DNA of 64,000 bases from Paraburkholderia haematera (GTDB lineage: Bacteria > Pseudomonadota > Gammaproteobacteria > Burkholderiales > Burkholderiaceae). Below, piece by piece: positions 9,426-17,946 of the stretch. Location of the stretch: positions 62,001 through 126,000 of the forward strand of contig NZ_CAJNBK010000013.1 in the NCBI RefSeq assembly GCF_905220975.1, in the 5' to 3' direction. The first letter of the stretch is position 1. Each line of letters starts with the position of its first letter. The notes beneath the pieces were generated by a model. That model had not been told where the DNA came from. It ran no database searches and saw only the letters and a program-made list of their open reading frames with translations. The translations under genes were made by a program, and so were the position numbers.

Positions 9426-10040
9426 ATGAACAAGCCCAGCGAACGCATCGTCGTATTTGTCACGGCCGCGCAGAAACGCGCGATAGCCGCCACCGCCGAA
9501 GACCTGGGCATTAGTGTCAGCGAACTGATGCGCCGCGCGGTGTTGAGCTTCGGTGCCACCAGCGAGCAGGTGAAGGCGGCCAGCATCGTCGACCGGTTGC
9601 GTGCGCCGCGCGCGCCGGATGCGCTCGACGCGGCGCTGCAGCGTGTCGCGCGCGGCACGCGCCATGCCCGGGCGGCGCTCCCGCCGGCCTTGCAAACCCA
9701 CGGTGATAACGAAGCCCCCGCACCGGCGCAAAGCGCGGCCGCATCGCAAGCGGATGCATTGCTGGGCACACCTGCGGGTGCGAGCCCAGGGCCATTGCTG
9801 CCGGCCGGTGTCATGGCCGCGCTCACCGCTACCGCCGAGGAAATAGAAGCCGCTGCGGCAGCCGAAGCCGTGGCGCGCGTCGCCGCTGCCAAAGCAGCGT
9901 CCATTGCGGACTCGGCGCCGAAACCGGGCGATGTGGAAGCGCCATTGCGCAACGTGTTGAAGCGCCCGCGCGCCGGCGCCGCGCGGGACGAGGACGATCC
10001 GCAAAGCGATCCGAGCACGGAAGGCGGCCGCTTCGCCTGA
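9426..10040 (+). CDS. Hypothetical protein, possible CopG-like N-terminus
   Basis: 204 aa. The N-terminal 55 residues (MNKPSERIVVFVTAAQKRAI then DLGISVSELMRRAVLSFGA) have the pattern of a ribbon-helix-helix DNA-binding fold: a short beta strand with alternating hydrophobic residues, then two amphipathic helices. The rest is Ala/Pro/Glu-rich and probably unstructured. No membrane segment or signal peptide. The ATG at 9426 begins the family-like part; Shine-Dalgarno is weak. Codon use matches neighbours, so it is probably a real gene. Function not known; a small transcription regulator is a guess. Confidence 0.65.
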   Translation: MNKPSERIVVFVTAAQKRAIAATAEDLGISVSELMRRAVLSFGATSEQVKAASIVDRLRAPRAPDALDAALQRVARGTRHARAALPPALQTHGDNEAPAPAQSAAASQADALLGTPAGASPGPLLPAGVMAALTATAEEIEAAAAAEAVARVAAAKAASIADSAPKPGDVEAPLRNVLKRPRAGAARDEDDPQSDPSTEGGRFA

Positions 10041-10498
10041 ATCGAATGCTGCGCGGCCAAACGGCGTGGGCCGCCGCGCATCGACTTGCATCGAAGTACG
10101 GCGGCCAAAGCGCAGGCACACCCCCCACGTGCCTCGCCTGTTCACATGCGCGACACCCGTCGCGCGGACACTCGCGCTCGGATGCCCGCCGCGCTCAAAG
10201 CGGGCAATCGCGTCATCGCGCCCTTTAAGACGGTTTTAAGAGTATGCGTGGTGTAATATCCGCGAGCGGCTGAATGATGCACCGCGCGTTTTAACTGCCG
10301 AGGCTGTTTGCAAAACGCTGTTTGCAATTCAGTTTCAAAAACGTAAATTTACGGCGCCGCTATTGCAATTGGCGAACGCGCCCCTAAATCCGGTCCGAAC
10401 GTTGCGCAGCTTCTCGCGCAGCGGCGTAAAGTAGCATTTGAAAGCAGTTAAAGCGCGTGGGAATTATTCAGCGCCGATTTCATTCTTTGGAGGTTTTC
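10041..10498. other. Intergenic, 458 bp, upstream of pspA
   Basis: No gene recognised. Contains a perfect 12-bp palindrome CGTAAATTTACG at 10342-10353 in an AT-rich stretch about 150 bp before the pspA start, and a promoter-like ATGCGTGGTGTAATATCC patch near 10245. Probably carries the pspA control region. Confidence 0.4.
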
Positions 10499-11179
10499 AT
10501 GTCGCTTTTTGACAGCATTTCGCGCACGCTTAAAGGTCTCCTGAACGACGCAGCCGATTCCGTGCAAGACCCGTCGCGCGATTCGCGCCAGATCGTGCGC
10601 GAACTCGACGAGAGCATCGCTAAAGCCGAGAACTCGCTGATCGAGATTCAGGCGCAAGTCGCCACGCAGCAAAGCAAGCGCGACGTTGCCGCCGACAAGG
10701 CCAAGAAATACGAAGACGGCGCGAAGCGCGCGCTGCAATCCGGCGACGAAGCGCTCGCGCGCGAAGCCCTCGGTGCGCAAGCCACGGCCGAAGCCGAGCG
10801 CGATGCGCTGGCGAGAGAACTGACCACGCTGGAGCCGTCGGTTGATCAATTGAAGAGCCAGATCGACGACATGCGTACGCGTCGTAACGACCTGAACGCG
10901 CGCTCGAACATTCTGCAAGCCAAGCAGCAGATCGCCCAGGCTAAAGATGTCGCAGCCACCGCGCTGGGCGGTATCGGCGGCAAGAATCTGTCCGAAGATT
11001 TCCAGAAGCTGGAAGACAAGGTTGCGTTGTCGAATGCCCGTTCCGACGCGCGCCTGAATACGGCCGACGTGAAGAGCGGCAAGGCGCTCGACGACAAGCT
11101 CGCGGATCTGAGCCGCGGCCCGTCCGTCGAAGATCGTCTCGAAGCGTTGAAGAAGCAGATCAACACGCCTGCCCAGTAA
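10499..11179 (+). CDS. pspA: PspA/IM30 family envelope-stress protein
   Basis: Peripheral inner-membrane protein (226 aa) that oligomerises to stabilise stressed membranes. Nearly the whole protein is coiled coil: long heptad-like helices with alternating charge (DESIAKAENSLIEIQAQVAT, AEAERDALARELTTLEPSVD, RTRRNDLNARSNILQAKQQI). The N-terminal amphipathic helix MSLFDSISRTLKGLL matches the membrane-sensing helix of the family. The ATG at 10499 is preceded by a strong Shine-Dalgarno, TTGGAGG; the in-frame ATG at 10457 is not. Downstream lies a TPR membrane protein, likely in the same operon. pspF/pspB/pspC are not present. Confidence 0.88.
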   Translation: MSLFDSISRTLKGLLNDAADSVQDPSRDSRQIVRELDESIAKAENSLIEIQAQVATQQSKRDVAADKAKKYEDGAKRALQSGDEALAREALGAQATAEAERDALARELTTLEPSVDQLKSQIDDMRTRRNDLNARSNILQAKQQIAQAKDVAATALGGIGGKNLSEDFQKLEDKVALSNARSDARLNTADVKSGKALDDKLADLSRGPSVEDRLEALKKQINTPAQ

Positions 11180-11195
11180 TTGTGTCAGCAGTGAA

Positions 11196-11225
11196 GACCG
11201 GCTGCCGCGACAAGCGCAGCCGGTC
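11196..11225 (+). terminator. Hairpin after pspA, 10-bp stem
   Basis: GACCGGCTGC (11196-11205) pairs with GCAGCCGGTC (11216-11225). No T-run follows, so it is more likely an mRNA stabiliser or attenuator between pspA and the next gene than a full terminator. Confidence 0.45.
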
Positions 11226-11231
11226 TGCCGG

Positions 11232-11300
11232 GCCACCGGAGCGCCGGCCGCCGGAGTGCCGGCCACCGGAGCGCCGGCCGCCGGAGTGCCGGCCACCGGA
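11232..11300 (+). repeat. 15-bp tandem repeat in pspA intergenic region
   Basis: Units alternate CCGGAGCGCCGGCCG and CCGGAGTGCCGGCCA (30-bp super-period), about 4.3 units starting at 11236. Units contain GCCGGC and can self-pair. Copy number is likely to vary between strains. It lies only about 40 bp before the start of the downstream gene. Confidence 0.85.
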
Positions 11301-11340
11301 ATCGACTGAAGGAGACGGGTGCACCGCACCCGGTCCGTAA

Positions 11341-12519
11341 ATGAAAAAATTTCTCGCAAGCGCATTCGCCTCACTGATGTTCGTGTCTGCCGCGGCGTTC
11401 GCTGTGCCGACGGTCCAGCAGATCGAATCCGCCATGGCGCAAGGCAACTGGCAGCAGGCTGACGCCGGTTTGAGCGAAGTGCTGCAGGCGCATCCGAACA
11501 ATGCGCGCGCGCACTATCTGTACAGCCAGGTGCTCGATCGCGAAGGCCGTTCTGCCGACGCCCTCGCCCAGGTGCAACAGGCCAAGACGCTCGACCCGCA
11601 AATCCGCTTCACCGACCCGACCCGCTTCGCGCAAACCGAAGCGCGGATCCGCAAGAACGCGGAACGTGCCGGCGCCGCCGGCGGCAACACCACCACTCGC
11701 GCGGCCAATCCGTTCGTGCAGCAGAATTCGCCGACCGTGCAGCAGCAGTCGGCGATGATCCCGCAAGCGCCGCAACGGCACGGTCCTGGCATCGGCATGT
11801 GGGTCGGCATCCTGGTGCTGATCGGCGTGATCGCGCTGGTGCTGCGCTGGACATTGCGTCGCGCCCGCTCGCAAGACGATTCGCGCGCCGAGGACGATCG
11901 TCGTGTGCAGCTCAAGCGCGCAACCGAGATGCTCAACGCCGTGCGCTCGTTGAAGCTCGACGTGAAGCTCTCCACCTTGCCAGGTCATGAGGCGCTGGAG
12001 AAGGAAGTCGAATCGACCGAAGAGCAATTGCGCGGCCTCGTCGAAACCCTGTCGAACAGCAAGAATCCGGTGCCGCCGTATCAGCTCGACGAACTGGAGC
12101 AACGAATCGGCAGCATGCGCGCGCGCGCCGAGGGGCGTCCCGATCCGTATGCCGCACCGGCAGCCGCCACGCAGCAATCGCCTTATGCGCAGGAAGCCGA
12201 GCGTTTCGGCAACCCGCCGCAGGCGCCCTATCCGCAGCAGCAGCCGCAGGTTATCGTGCAACAAGGTGGTGGCGGTTTCGGCGGCGGCATGGGCGGTCTG
12301 CTGACCGGCGTGCTGCTCGGCGAGGCACTGAATTCCGGGCGTGATCGCGTCGTGGAGCGCGAGGTTATCGTCGATGACGAAGCGCGCCGCCGAGGCGGTG
12401 ACGGCGGCAACGGCGGCGGCCTCGACTTCGGCCAGGGCTCGAACGACTGGAGCGACAACAGCGGCGGTGGCGTCGACCTGGGCAGTAACGACGACTCCGG
12501 CGGCTGGAGCGATACCTGA
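11341..12519 (+). CDS. TPR-containing single-pass membrane protein, PspA-linked
   Basis: 392 aa. Signal peptide (MKKFLASAFASLMFVSAAAFA), then a periplasmic TPR-like region (residues about 25-90: IESAMAQGNWQQADAGLSEV), a Gln/Pro linker, one membrane segment (about 152-170, GMWVGILVLIGVIALVLRW), a cytoplasmic charged helix and a Gly/Gln-rich tail with GGGFGGGMGGLLTGVLLGE and a terminal Asp/Ser/Gly-rich stretch. A terminator follows at 12584. Its place 160 bp after pspA on the same strand suggests joint expression and a role in membrane stress, perhaps recruiting PspA. No enzymatic motif seen. The glycine-rich C-terminus is reminiscent of TPM-domain phosphatase-like proteins, but the TPM domain itself is not evident. 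Confidence 0.75.
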   Translation: MKKFLASAFASLMFVSAAAFAVPTVQQIESAMAQGNWQQADAGLSEVLQAHPNNARAHYLYSQVLDREGRSADALAQVQQAKTLDPQIRFTDPTRFAQTEARIRKNAERAGAAGGNTTTRAANPFVQQNSPTVQQQSAMIPQAPQRHGPGIGMWVGILVLIGVIALVLRWTLRRARSQDDSRAEDDRRVQLKRATEMLNAVRSLKLDVKLSTLPGHEALEKEVESTEEQLRGLVETLSNSKNPVPPYQLDELEQRIGSMRARAEGRPDPYAAPAAATQQSPYAQEAERFGNPPQAPYPQQQPQVIVQQGGGGFGGGMGGLLTGVLLGEALNSGRDRVVEREVIVDDEARRRGGDGGNGGGLDFGQGSNDWSDNSGGGVDLGSNDDSGGWSDT

Positions 12520-12583
12520 GCAACGCAGCACTAATTTGCTTGAGATGCAGCTAATCAAACGCTGAACAATCAGGCTGCAATGA

Positions 12584-12614
12584 AAACAGGCTCCTGCACG
12601 GAGCCTGTTTTTTT
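12584..12614 (+). terminator. Rho-independent terminator after the pspA operon
   Basis: Arms 12584-12594 (AAACAGGCTCC) and 12600-12610 are perfectly complementary, loop TGCAC, followed by a run of seven T. Could serve both the + operon and, weakly, the minus-strand tetR. Confidence 0.9.
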
Positions 12615-12639
12615 ATGCCGATTCCCTTTCCATTTCTCT

Positions 12640-13335
12640 TCAGGCCCTCACTGACGCAGGCGCCCTCGCCGGCTCATGTTGCGCCAGCAGCACCGAACCC
12701 GCGAACAGCCGGACGATGAAACGCTCCGAATACGCGATCAGCGCTTCCTGGCGCGCCGCATCCCCTTCGATATACTCCGCCGACAGATGAAACAGCTGCA
12801 GCACGATCTGCGTGCAGACTTCATCGACGGTGGCGCGAGCGAGCGTCGGCATCAGCGCCAACTGCACGACGTCGTCCGCCATTTCCGCCGACACCTCGTG
12901 CAGATTCGCCCGCACCGCTTCACGCAGCGCCCGCGAGGTGCCGTGATACTCGGCCAGCGCGCTCAGAAACGCCTCGCGATTCTCGAGCGCAAACGCAAAG
13001 AACGCCACACACGCGCGACGCGGCACGCTTTGTGGTTCGTCGTGCGCGGCCAGCCAGCGCTCGCGCCGCAGCATCGGCCGCAAGCGGCGGCTCACCGATT
13101 CGACCGCCTCGCGCGCCAGGTCGTCGAGTGTGTCGAAGTGGCGGTAGAACGTGTTGGGATTCAGCCCCGCCTCGCGCGCCAGTTCACGCAGGCCGAGACT
13201 TGCGAAGCTGCGCCCGCCCGCGGTCAGACGCAATGCGGCTTCGATCAGTTTGCGCTTGCCGGGCGCGAGGTCCTGCCCGGCAACAGCGCCATGGCCGGCG
13301 GCGGACGGCGCTTCAGGTACGGGGTTCATGAGCAT
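12640..13335 (-). CDS. TetR-family regulator, FabR/DesT-like
   Basis: 231 aa DNA-binding repressor. The N-terminal helix-turn-helix reads SFASLGLRELAREAGLNPNT then FYRHFDTLDDL, very close to FabR/DesT, regulators of unsaturated fatty acid synthesis. The C-terminal ligand domain retains the FabR-like spacing. Start is ATG at 13335, or 13329 two codons later; neither has a clear Shine-Dalgarno. It is divergent from the flavin monooxygenase at 13476, and the 140 bp between them contain repeated TGTAGACA motifs (13403-13444) that are the likely operator. Probable role: ligand-relieved control of the monooxygenase/hydrolase pair. The FabR resemblance suggests a fatty-acyl effector, which is inference. 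Confidence 0.85.
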   Translation of the reverse strand: MLMNPVPEAPSAAGHGAVAGQDLAPGKRKLIEAALRLTAGGRSFASLGLRELAREAGLNPNTFYRHFDTLDDLAREAVESVSRRLRPMLRRERWLAAHDEPQSVPRRACVAFFAFALENREAFLSALAEYHGTSRALREAVRANLHEVSAEMADDVVQLALMPTLARATVDEVCTQIVLQLFHLSAEYIEGDAARQEALIAYSERFIVRLFAGSVLLAQHEPARAPASVRA

Positions 13336-13402
13336 TCAGTCACAGCGCGGCTCGCGCGTTTAATAGTCGTACTCTAAACGATCTTGACGCGACGTGTACA
13401 GT

Positions 13403-13444
13403 TGTCTACCCTGCGCGTTATGCGAGTGTAGACATATGTAGACA
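13403..13444. promoter_or_regulatory. Candidate TetR operator in divergent promoter
   Basis: TGTAGACA occurs at 13427-13434 and exactly 10 bp later at 13437-13444. The inverted half-site TGTCTAC is at 13403-13409. One-helical-turn spacing and position between the divergent genes fit repressor binding. The site ends 31 bp before the monooxygenase GTG start. Confidence 0.5.
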
Positions 13445-13475
13445 CCCGAATTTTGCCTATCTCCGGAGACCCGCC

Positions 13476-14966
13476 GTGACGCCTGCATCATCCGCCCAAC
13501 CCGCCGCGCCACGCATTGCCATTGTCGGCAGCGGGTTTGCGGGCATTGGCATGGCGATCCGTCTTCTGCGAATGGGCATGACGTCGTTCACGGTCTACGA
13601 GGCGGCCGGCGATATTGGCGGCACATGGCGCGACAACACCTATCCCGGCGCGGCCTGCGATGTGCCGTCGCATCTGTATTCGTTTTCGTTCGAGCCGAAT
13701 CCCGCGTGGTCGCGTGCGTTCGGCGGCCAGGCGGAGATCTTCGCGTACCTCAAGCATTGCGCGCGCAAATACGGCGTCGATCGCCATGTGCGTTGCAATG
13801 CGCGCGTGGCCTCGGCCCGTTTCGACGAAACGCGGCAAACCTGGCAAGTCGAGATCGAATCGAACGGCACACGCGAAAGCATCGAGGCCGATGTGGTGAT
13901 CGCGGCAAGCGGTCCGCTATCGCGGCCGGCCATGCCGCAGATCGCGGGGCTCGACAGTTTCGAAGGCAAGCTGTTTCATTCGGCGCGCTGGGACCATGAC
14001 TATCCGCTCGAAGGCAAGCGTGTCGCAGTGATCGGCACGGGCGCCAGCGCGATCCAGTTCGTGCCGCGGATCCAGCCGCGCGTCGCGCGCCTCGAGCTGT
14101 TCCAGCGCACCGCGCCGTGGATCATGCCGAAGCCGGACAAGCCGGTCGGTCCGCGCGCGCATTGGCTGTTCCGCCATCTGCCGTTCACGCAGCGCTTCGT
14201 GCGCAATACGATCTACTGGCAGCTCGAATCGCGCGCGATTGCGTTCGTCGTCAATCCGAAACTGATGAAATTGCCGATGAAGTTCGGCCTGAGCTACCTG
14301 GAGCGGCGCGTCAAGGACCCCGCGCTGCGCGCCAAGGTGACGCCGAACCACCGGCTCGGCTGCAAGCGCGTGTTGCTGTCGAGCGATTACTATCCGGCGC
14401 TTGGTCAGCCGAACGTCGACGTGGTGACGAGCGGCATCCGTGAAATCGTCGCCGGCGGCATCGTGACCGACGACGGCGCGCACCACCCGGCCGACGCGAT
14501 CATCTGCGGCACGGGTTTTCAGGTCAACGACGTGGGCGCGCCATTCGAGGTGACCGGGCTCGACGGCGCGGATCTCGGCGCGATGTGGCTGCGCGACGGG
14601 CCGGAGGCCTACCTCGGCACCAGTGTCGCCAACTTCCCGAACTTCTTCATGATCGTTGGCCCGAACACTGGGCTCGGTCACAACTCGATGATCTACATGA
14701 TCGAGTCGCAAGTGCGGTACATCGCGGATTGCCTGCGCGTATTGCGCCGACGCGAGGCGCGCACGATGACCCTGCGGCCGGACGTCCAGCGCGATTTCAA
14801 TGACCGTCTGCAAAGGCAGATGCAGCACTCCGTGTGGGTCAGCGGCTGCCATAGCTGGTATCAGACGAAGAGCGGCAAGGTCACCGCGTTGTGGCCGGGC
14901 TTCACATTCAGCTTTCGCAAACGCACGCGGCGTGTACGGCCGCGCGATTATCGTTTTGCGCCTTGA
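13476..14966 (+). CDS. FAD-dependent monooxygenase, Baeyer-Villiger type
   Basis: 496 aa flavoenzyme using NADPH and O2, expected to turn ketones into esters or lactones. FAD-binding GSGFAG at residues 18-23; the BVMO fingerprint FxGxxxHxxxW is seen as FEGKLFHSARW (162-172); the NADPH-binding Rossmann motif GTGASA is at 187-192. Length is that of short class B flavoprotein monooxygenases. Start is GTG at 13476 with an upstream CTCCGGAGA Shine-Dalgarno. The alpha/beta hydrolase at 15079, after 112 bp, could hydrolyse the ester formed, making a plausible two-step oxidation/hydrolysis route. The natural substrate is unknown; an N-hydroxylase role is less likely given the fingerprint. Confidence 0.88.
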   Translation: MTPASSAQPAAPRIAIVGSGFAGIGMAIRLLRMGMTSFTVYEAAGDIGGTWRDNTYPGAACDVPSHLYSFSFEPNPAWSRAFGGQAEIFAYLKHCARKYGVDRHVRCNARVASARFDETRQTWQVEIESNGTRESIEADVVIAASGPLSRPAMPQIAGLDSFEGKLFHSARWDHDYPLEGKRVAVIGTGASAIQFVPRIQPRVARLELFQRTAPWIMPKPDKPVGPRAHWLFRHLPFTQRFVRNTIYWQLESRAIAFVVNPKLMKLPMKFGLSYLERRVKDPALRAKVTPNHRLGCKRVLLSSDYYPALGQPNVDVVTSGIREIVAGGIVTDDGAHHPADAIICGTGFQVNDVGAPFEVTGLDGADLGAMWLRDGPEAYLGTSVANFPNFFMIVGPNTGLGHNSMIYMIESQVRYIADCLRVLRRREARTMTLRPDVQRDFNDRLQRQMQHSVWVSGCHSWYQTKSGKVTALWPGFTFSFRKRTRRVRPRDYRFAP

Positions 14967-15078
14967 AGCGCCTTGATGCGCCTTGAAACCGCGTGGGGCG
15001 GTTGAGGGACCGCTCGCAATGCGCAGGCCGAGGATGAGACGGATGCGATCTAACTCGAACTAAAGGGAGACAACAACC

Positions 15079-16068
15079 ATGGCAAGCATCGAATCCGCGA
15101 CATCCGCATCAACAGCACCGCTGCCGCCCCGCTCGCTCGCCGCGCGCCTCGGCATCACCAGCGTGCCGCGCGCCGAATTGCAGCGGCGCTACACACAGAG
15201 CGGTTCGAAGTTCGTCAAAATCATGGGCGCCGACGTGCACTACGTCGACGAAGGCAGCGGCGACACGATCGTGATGATTCACGGTTTCGCCTCTTCGTTG
15301 CATACATGGAATCGCGTCGCGGACGAACTCAAGCGCGAGCATCGCGTGATCCGCCTCGACCTGCCGCCGTTCGGCGTGACCGGGCCGCTGCGCTCCAGCG
15401 CCGGCGAAATCGAAACGATGAACCTGCCCACCTACCGGCGTTTCATCGACACGTTCATGCAGGCACTCGGCATTTCGCGCGCGACGCTGATCGGCAACTC
15501 GCTCGGCGGCCTGATTTCGTGGGATTACGCCGTGCGCCATCGCGATGCCGTCGAACGGCTCGTCCTGATCGACTCGGCCGGTTTTCCAATGAAGCTGCCC
15601 ATTTACATCGGTCTCTTCAATAGCGCGCTGGTGCGGGTCAGTTCGCCGTGGTGGCTGCCCGAAGCCATTATCAGGAGCGCGGTGCGCAACGTGTATGGCG
15701 ATGCGCGCAAGCTCGATGCGGTGACGCTGCGGCGTTACATCGAATTCTTCCACGGCGAAGGCACGCGCGCGGCAATCGGCAAGATGGTGCCGACGCTCGA
15801 CTTCAAGGACGTCGACACCGACGTGCTGAAGACGCTCAAGGTGCCGTCGCTGATCCTGTGGGGGGCGAAAGATCGCTGGATCCCAACTGCGCACGCGGCT
15901 GAATTTGCGAGCCGCATTCCAGGCGCGAAATCCGTGATGTACCCAGGGCTCGGCCACATTCCGATGGAAGAAGCGCCCGAGCGCGTGATGACCGATCTGC
16001 GCGCGTTTCTCGGCACGAACGCCGTCGTAGCGCCCGTGACCGAAGACACGCGCCGCGCGCAAGTCTGA
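15079..16068 (+). CDS. Alpha/beta hydrolase (esterase/lipase-like)
   Basis: 329 aa serine hydrolase. The oxyanion-hole HGF occurs at about residues 68-70, the nucleophile elbow GNSLGG gives Ser141, the acid is probably Asp265 (WGAKDRWIP) and the base His293 (GLGHIPMEE). A lid region around 165-235 is hydrophobic. No signal peptide, so cytoplasmic. A strong Shine-Dalgarno (AAAGGGAGA) precedes the ATG at 15079. It follows the BVMO-type monooxygenase on the same strand and likely hydrolyses its ester product; that coupling is inferred from position only. Confidence 0.85.
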   Translation: MASIESATSASTAPLPPRSLAARLGITSVPRAELQRRYTQSGSKFVKIMGADVHYVDEGSGDTIVMIHGFASSLHTWNRVADELKREHRVIRLDLPPFGVTGPLRSSAGEIETMNLPTYRRFIDTFMQALGISRATLIGNSLGGLISWDYAVRHRDAVERLVLIDSAGFPMKLPIYIGLFNSALVRVSSPWWLPEAIIRSAVRNVYGDARKLDAVTLRRYIEFFHGEGTRAAIGKMVPTLDFKDVDTDVLKTLKVPSLILWGAKDRWIPTAHAAEFASRIPGAKSVMYPGLGHIPMEEAPERVMTDLRAFLGTNAVVAPVTEDTRRAQV

Positions 16069-16093
16069 CCGTGGCCGATTGCGCGGGGTGCGC

Positions 16094-16210
16094 TCAACCG
16101 CCCCCGAGCAAGCGCAGCAGTCCCCACAGGAATTTGCAGAGCAGTACGATCAGCTCCCACAGGTGATAGAGCTGCTGCCAACCTGAAACGCGTGCGAAGG
16201 AGTCAATCAT
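16094..16210 (-). CDS. Possible 38-aa hydrophobic miniprotein (unproven)
   Basis: An ATG-started frame of 38 codons, with residues SGWQQLYHLWELIVLLCKFL in the middle and ending LRLLGGG, forms one amphipathic or membrane-like helix rich in Trp and Leu. It lies in the 353-bp gap between the hydrolase and the chemoreceptor gene. There is no convincing Shine-Dalgarno on the minus strand, and a short open frame on the + strand covers the same bases, so chance is a real alternative. The rest of 16069-16421 shows no gene, only A/C-rich imperfect repeats near 16370. Confidence 0.22.
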   Translation of the reverse strand: MIDSFARVSGWQQLYHLWELIVLLCKFLWGLLRLLGGG

Positions 16211-16421
16211 GGCTGGCTGGTAGGAAAACGAATGGCGGCGGGCTTGCACGGCGAGTACACATCATAACGACTGCGGGATACCCCGTATCAAGTCGAACGA
16301 AAGTGTGCCGTCAATGCATTGAGAAGACGCGGCATCCGCACCGGGTGACCGCGCTAATCGATTGCACCCAATCGAACCCAACCGCACCAATCGCACCCAC
16401 CGCGCCATGAAGGAGACGGGT

Positions 16422-17825
16422 ATGTCGCGTTTCAGCTTTCGCCGGGCCGGCCGTTCACAAACGGTCGTCGGCGATATTGCCGCGCAAGCCGGCAAACTGG
16501 GAATTGAAATCTGCGACGTATCGGGACACGTCGAAGAAGTTGCCGCACGCGTGCAGCATCAGGCACAGGTATGCCGCGCACTGCGCGAATCCGCCGCACA
16601 GACGCTGGCGGGCAATCATCGCATTGCCACTGCCGCGCGCCAAATGCGCAGCGTGTCGGCTGAAGCCGCAACTGGCGTGCAGGCGTCGCAGCAGACATTG
16701 GAGGCATCGCTCGCCGACATCCACGGGCTGGTGGAAGGCGTCACGGTGATCGAGAGCCAGATTGGCGCGTTGCGTAGCGCGTTGGCCCATGTGAGCCGCG
16801 TCTCCGAGGAGATTTCGCTGATTGCCCGCCAGACGCATTTGCTGGCGCTGAACGCAGCGATCGAAGCCGCCCGCGCCGGCGACTCCGGCAAGAGTTTCGC
16901 GGTGGTGGCAGCCGAGGTGAAGAACCTGTCGGCGAAGACCGCGCAGGCGACGGGCCAGATCGAGACGACGCTGGCGCAGCTCACCCAGCAGACCGAGAAA
17001 TTGATCAGCGAGGGCTCGGTGAACACGGCGCGCGCGCACCGCGTACGCGAAGGCACCCGCAAGATTGGCGACGTCGTGCATGCGACGGGCGATGCGATTA
17101 CGCAGCTCAACGATGAGGCCGGGCAGATCGCCGCTTTGACCGGCGAGATCGAAACGCAATGCAACGGGCTTGAGGCGCAGGTGCTGGAGATGGCGAGCGG
17201 TGTCGAAGATTCGAGCGAGAACTTTGTCCAGGCGAAGGACCGGCTGGGAAATTTGCTCGGCGTGTCTGAGACGTTGATCGAGTTGACTGCGGCAACGGGA
17301 GTAGAGACGAGCGATACGCGGTTTATCGACGCCGTGCAGCAGGCCGCGGCCTCGGTGAGCAAGACATTCGAAACGGCCGTTGCCCGGGGCGAAGTGTCGA
17401 TCGAGGATCTGTTCGATCAGCACTATGTGCCCATTGCGGGGAGCAATCCGGCTCAGTTCGTTACCCGGTTTACCGCTTTTACCGACCGGGTCTTGCCCGC
17501 TCTTCAGGAGCCGTTACTCGGACTCGATCCACGCGTCGCGTTTTGTGCTGCTGTCGATGCGCGCGGTTATCTGCCTACGCATAATCTGAAGTTTTCTTTG
17601 CCGCAGCGCGAGGATGGGGTCTGGAATATGGCCAATTGCCGGAATCGGCGGATGTTCGACGATCGCACCGGGATTGCGGCTGCTACGCATGTCAAGAAAT
17701 TCTTGCTGCAAACGTATCGCCGCGATATGGGCGGTGGGCAGTTTGTTTTGATGAAAGATGCATCGGCACCCGTGTTTGTTGCCGGGCGGCATTGGGGTGC
17801 GGTTCGGATCGGCTATAAGGTTTGA
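16422..17825 (+). CDS. Soluble methyl-accepting chemotaxis-type signal transducer
   Basis: 467 aa with no membrane segment, so a cytoplasmic receptor. The MCP signalling hairpin is at about residues 126-172, with the conserved tip region LIARQTHLLALNAAIEAARA and FAVVAAEVKNLS. Coiled coils flank it. The C-terminal 140 residues (from about 320) form a separate domain with HNLKFSLPQR, NRRMFDDRTG and YRRDMGGGQFVLMKD, a pattern I recall from receptors of other proteobacteria and probably a sensor module. Start is the ATG at 16422 with the AAGGAGA Shine-Dalgarno 6 bases upstream; earlier in-frame ATGs lack one. No che genes are near, so partner kinase and signal are unknown. Confidence 0.85.
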   Translation: MSRFSFRRAGRSQTVVGDIAAQAGKLGIEICDVSGHVEEVAARVQHQAQVCRALRESAAQTLAGNHRIATAARQMRSVSAEAATGVQASQQTLEASLADIHGLVEGVTVIESQIGALRSALAHVSRVSEEISLIARQTHLLALNAAIEAARAGDSGKSFAVVAAEVKNLSAKTAQATGQIETTLAQLTQQTEKLISEGSVNTARAHRVREGTRKIGDVVHATGDAITQLNDEAGQIAALTGEIETQCNGLEAQVLEMASGVEDSSENFVQAKDRLGNLLGVSETLIELTAATGVETSDTRFIDAVQQAAASVSKTFETAVARGEVSIEDLFDQHYVPIAGSNPAQFVTRFTAFTDRVLPALQEPLLGLDPRVAFCAAVDARGYLPTHNLKFSLPQREDGVWNMANCRNRRMFDDRTGIAAATHVKKFLLQTYRRDMGGGQFVLMKDASAPVFVAGRHWGAVRIGYKV

Positions 17826-17946
17826 GGGATTCCGCCTGCGCGACCCGTGCCTGTCTGTATGCCTGCGGCATTGGCCTTTCCAGGTTCAAGTCAAGGAAGG
17901 GCCAACGCCGTCCGTTCACAATCAAAACGCGCAGCAAAGGCCCCCG

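Noticed and set aside
16362..16421. In-frame upstream ATG for the chemoreceptor
   Set aside because: No Shine-Dalgarno there; the ATG at 16422 has AAGGAGA at correct distance.
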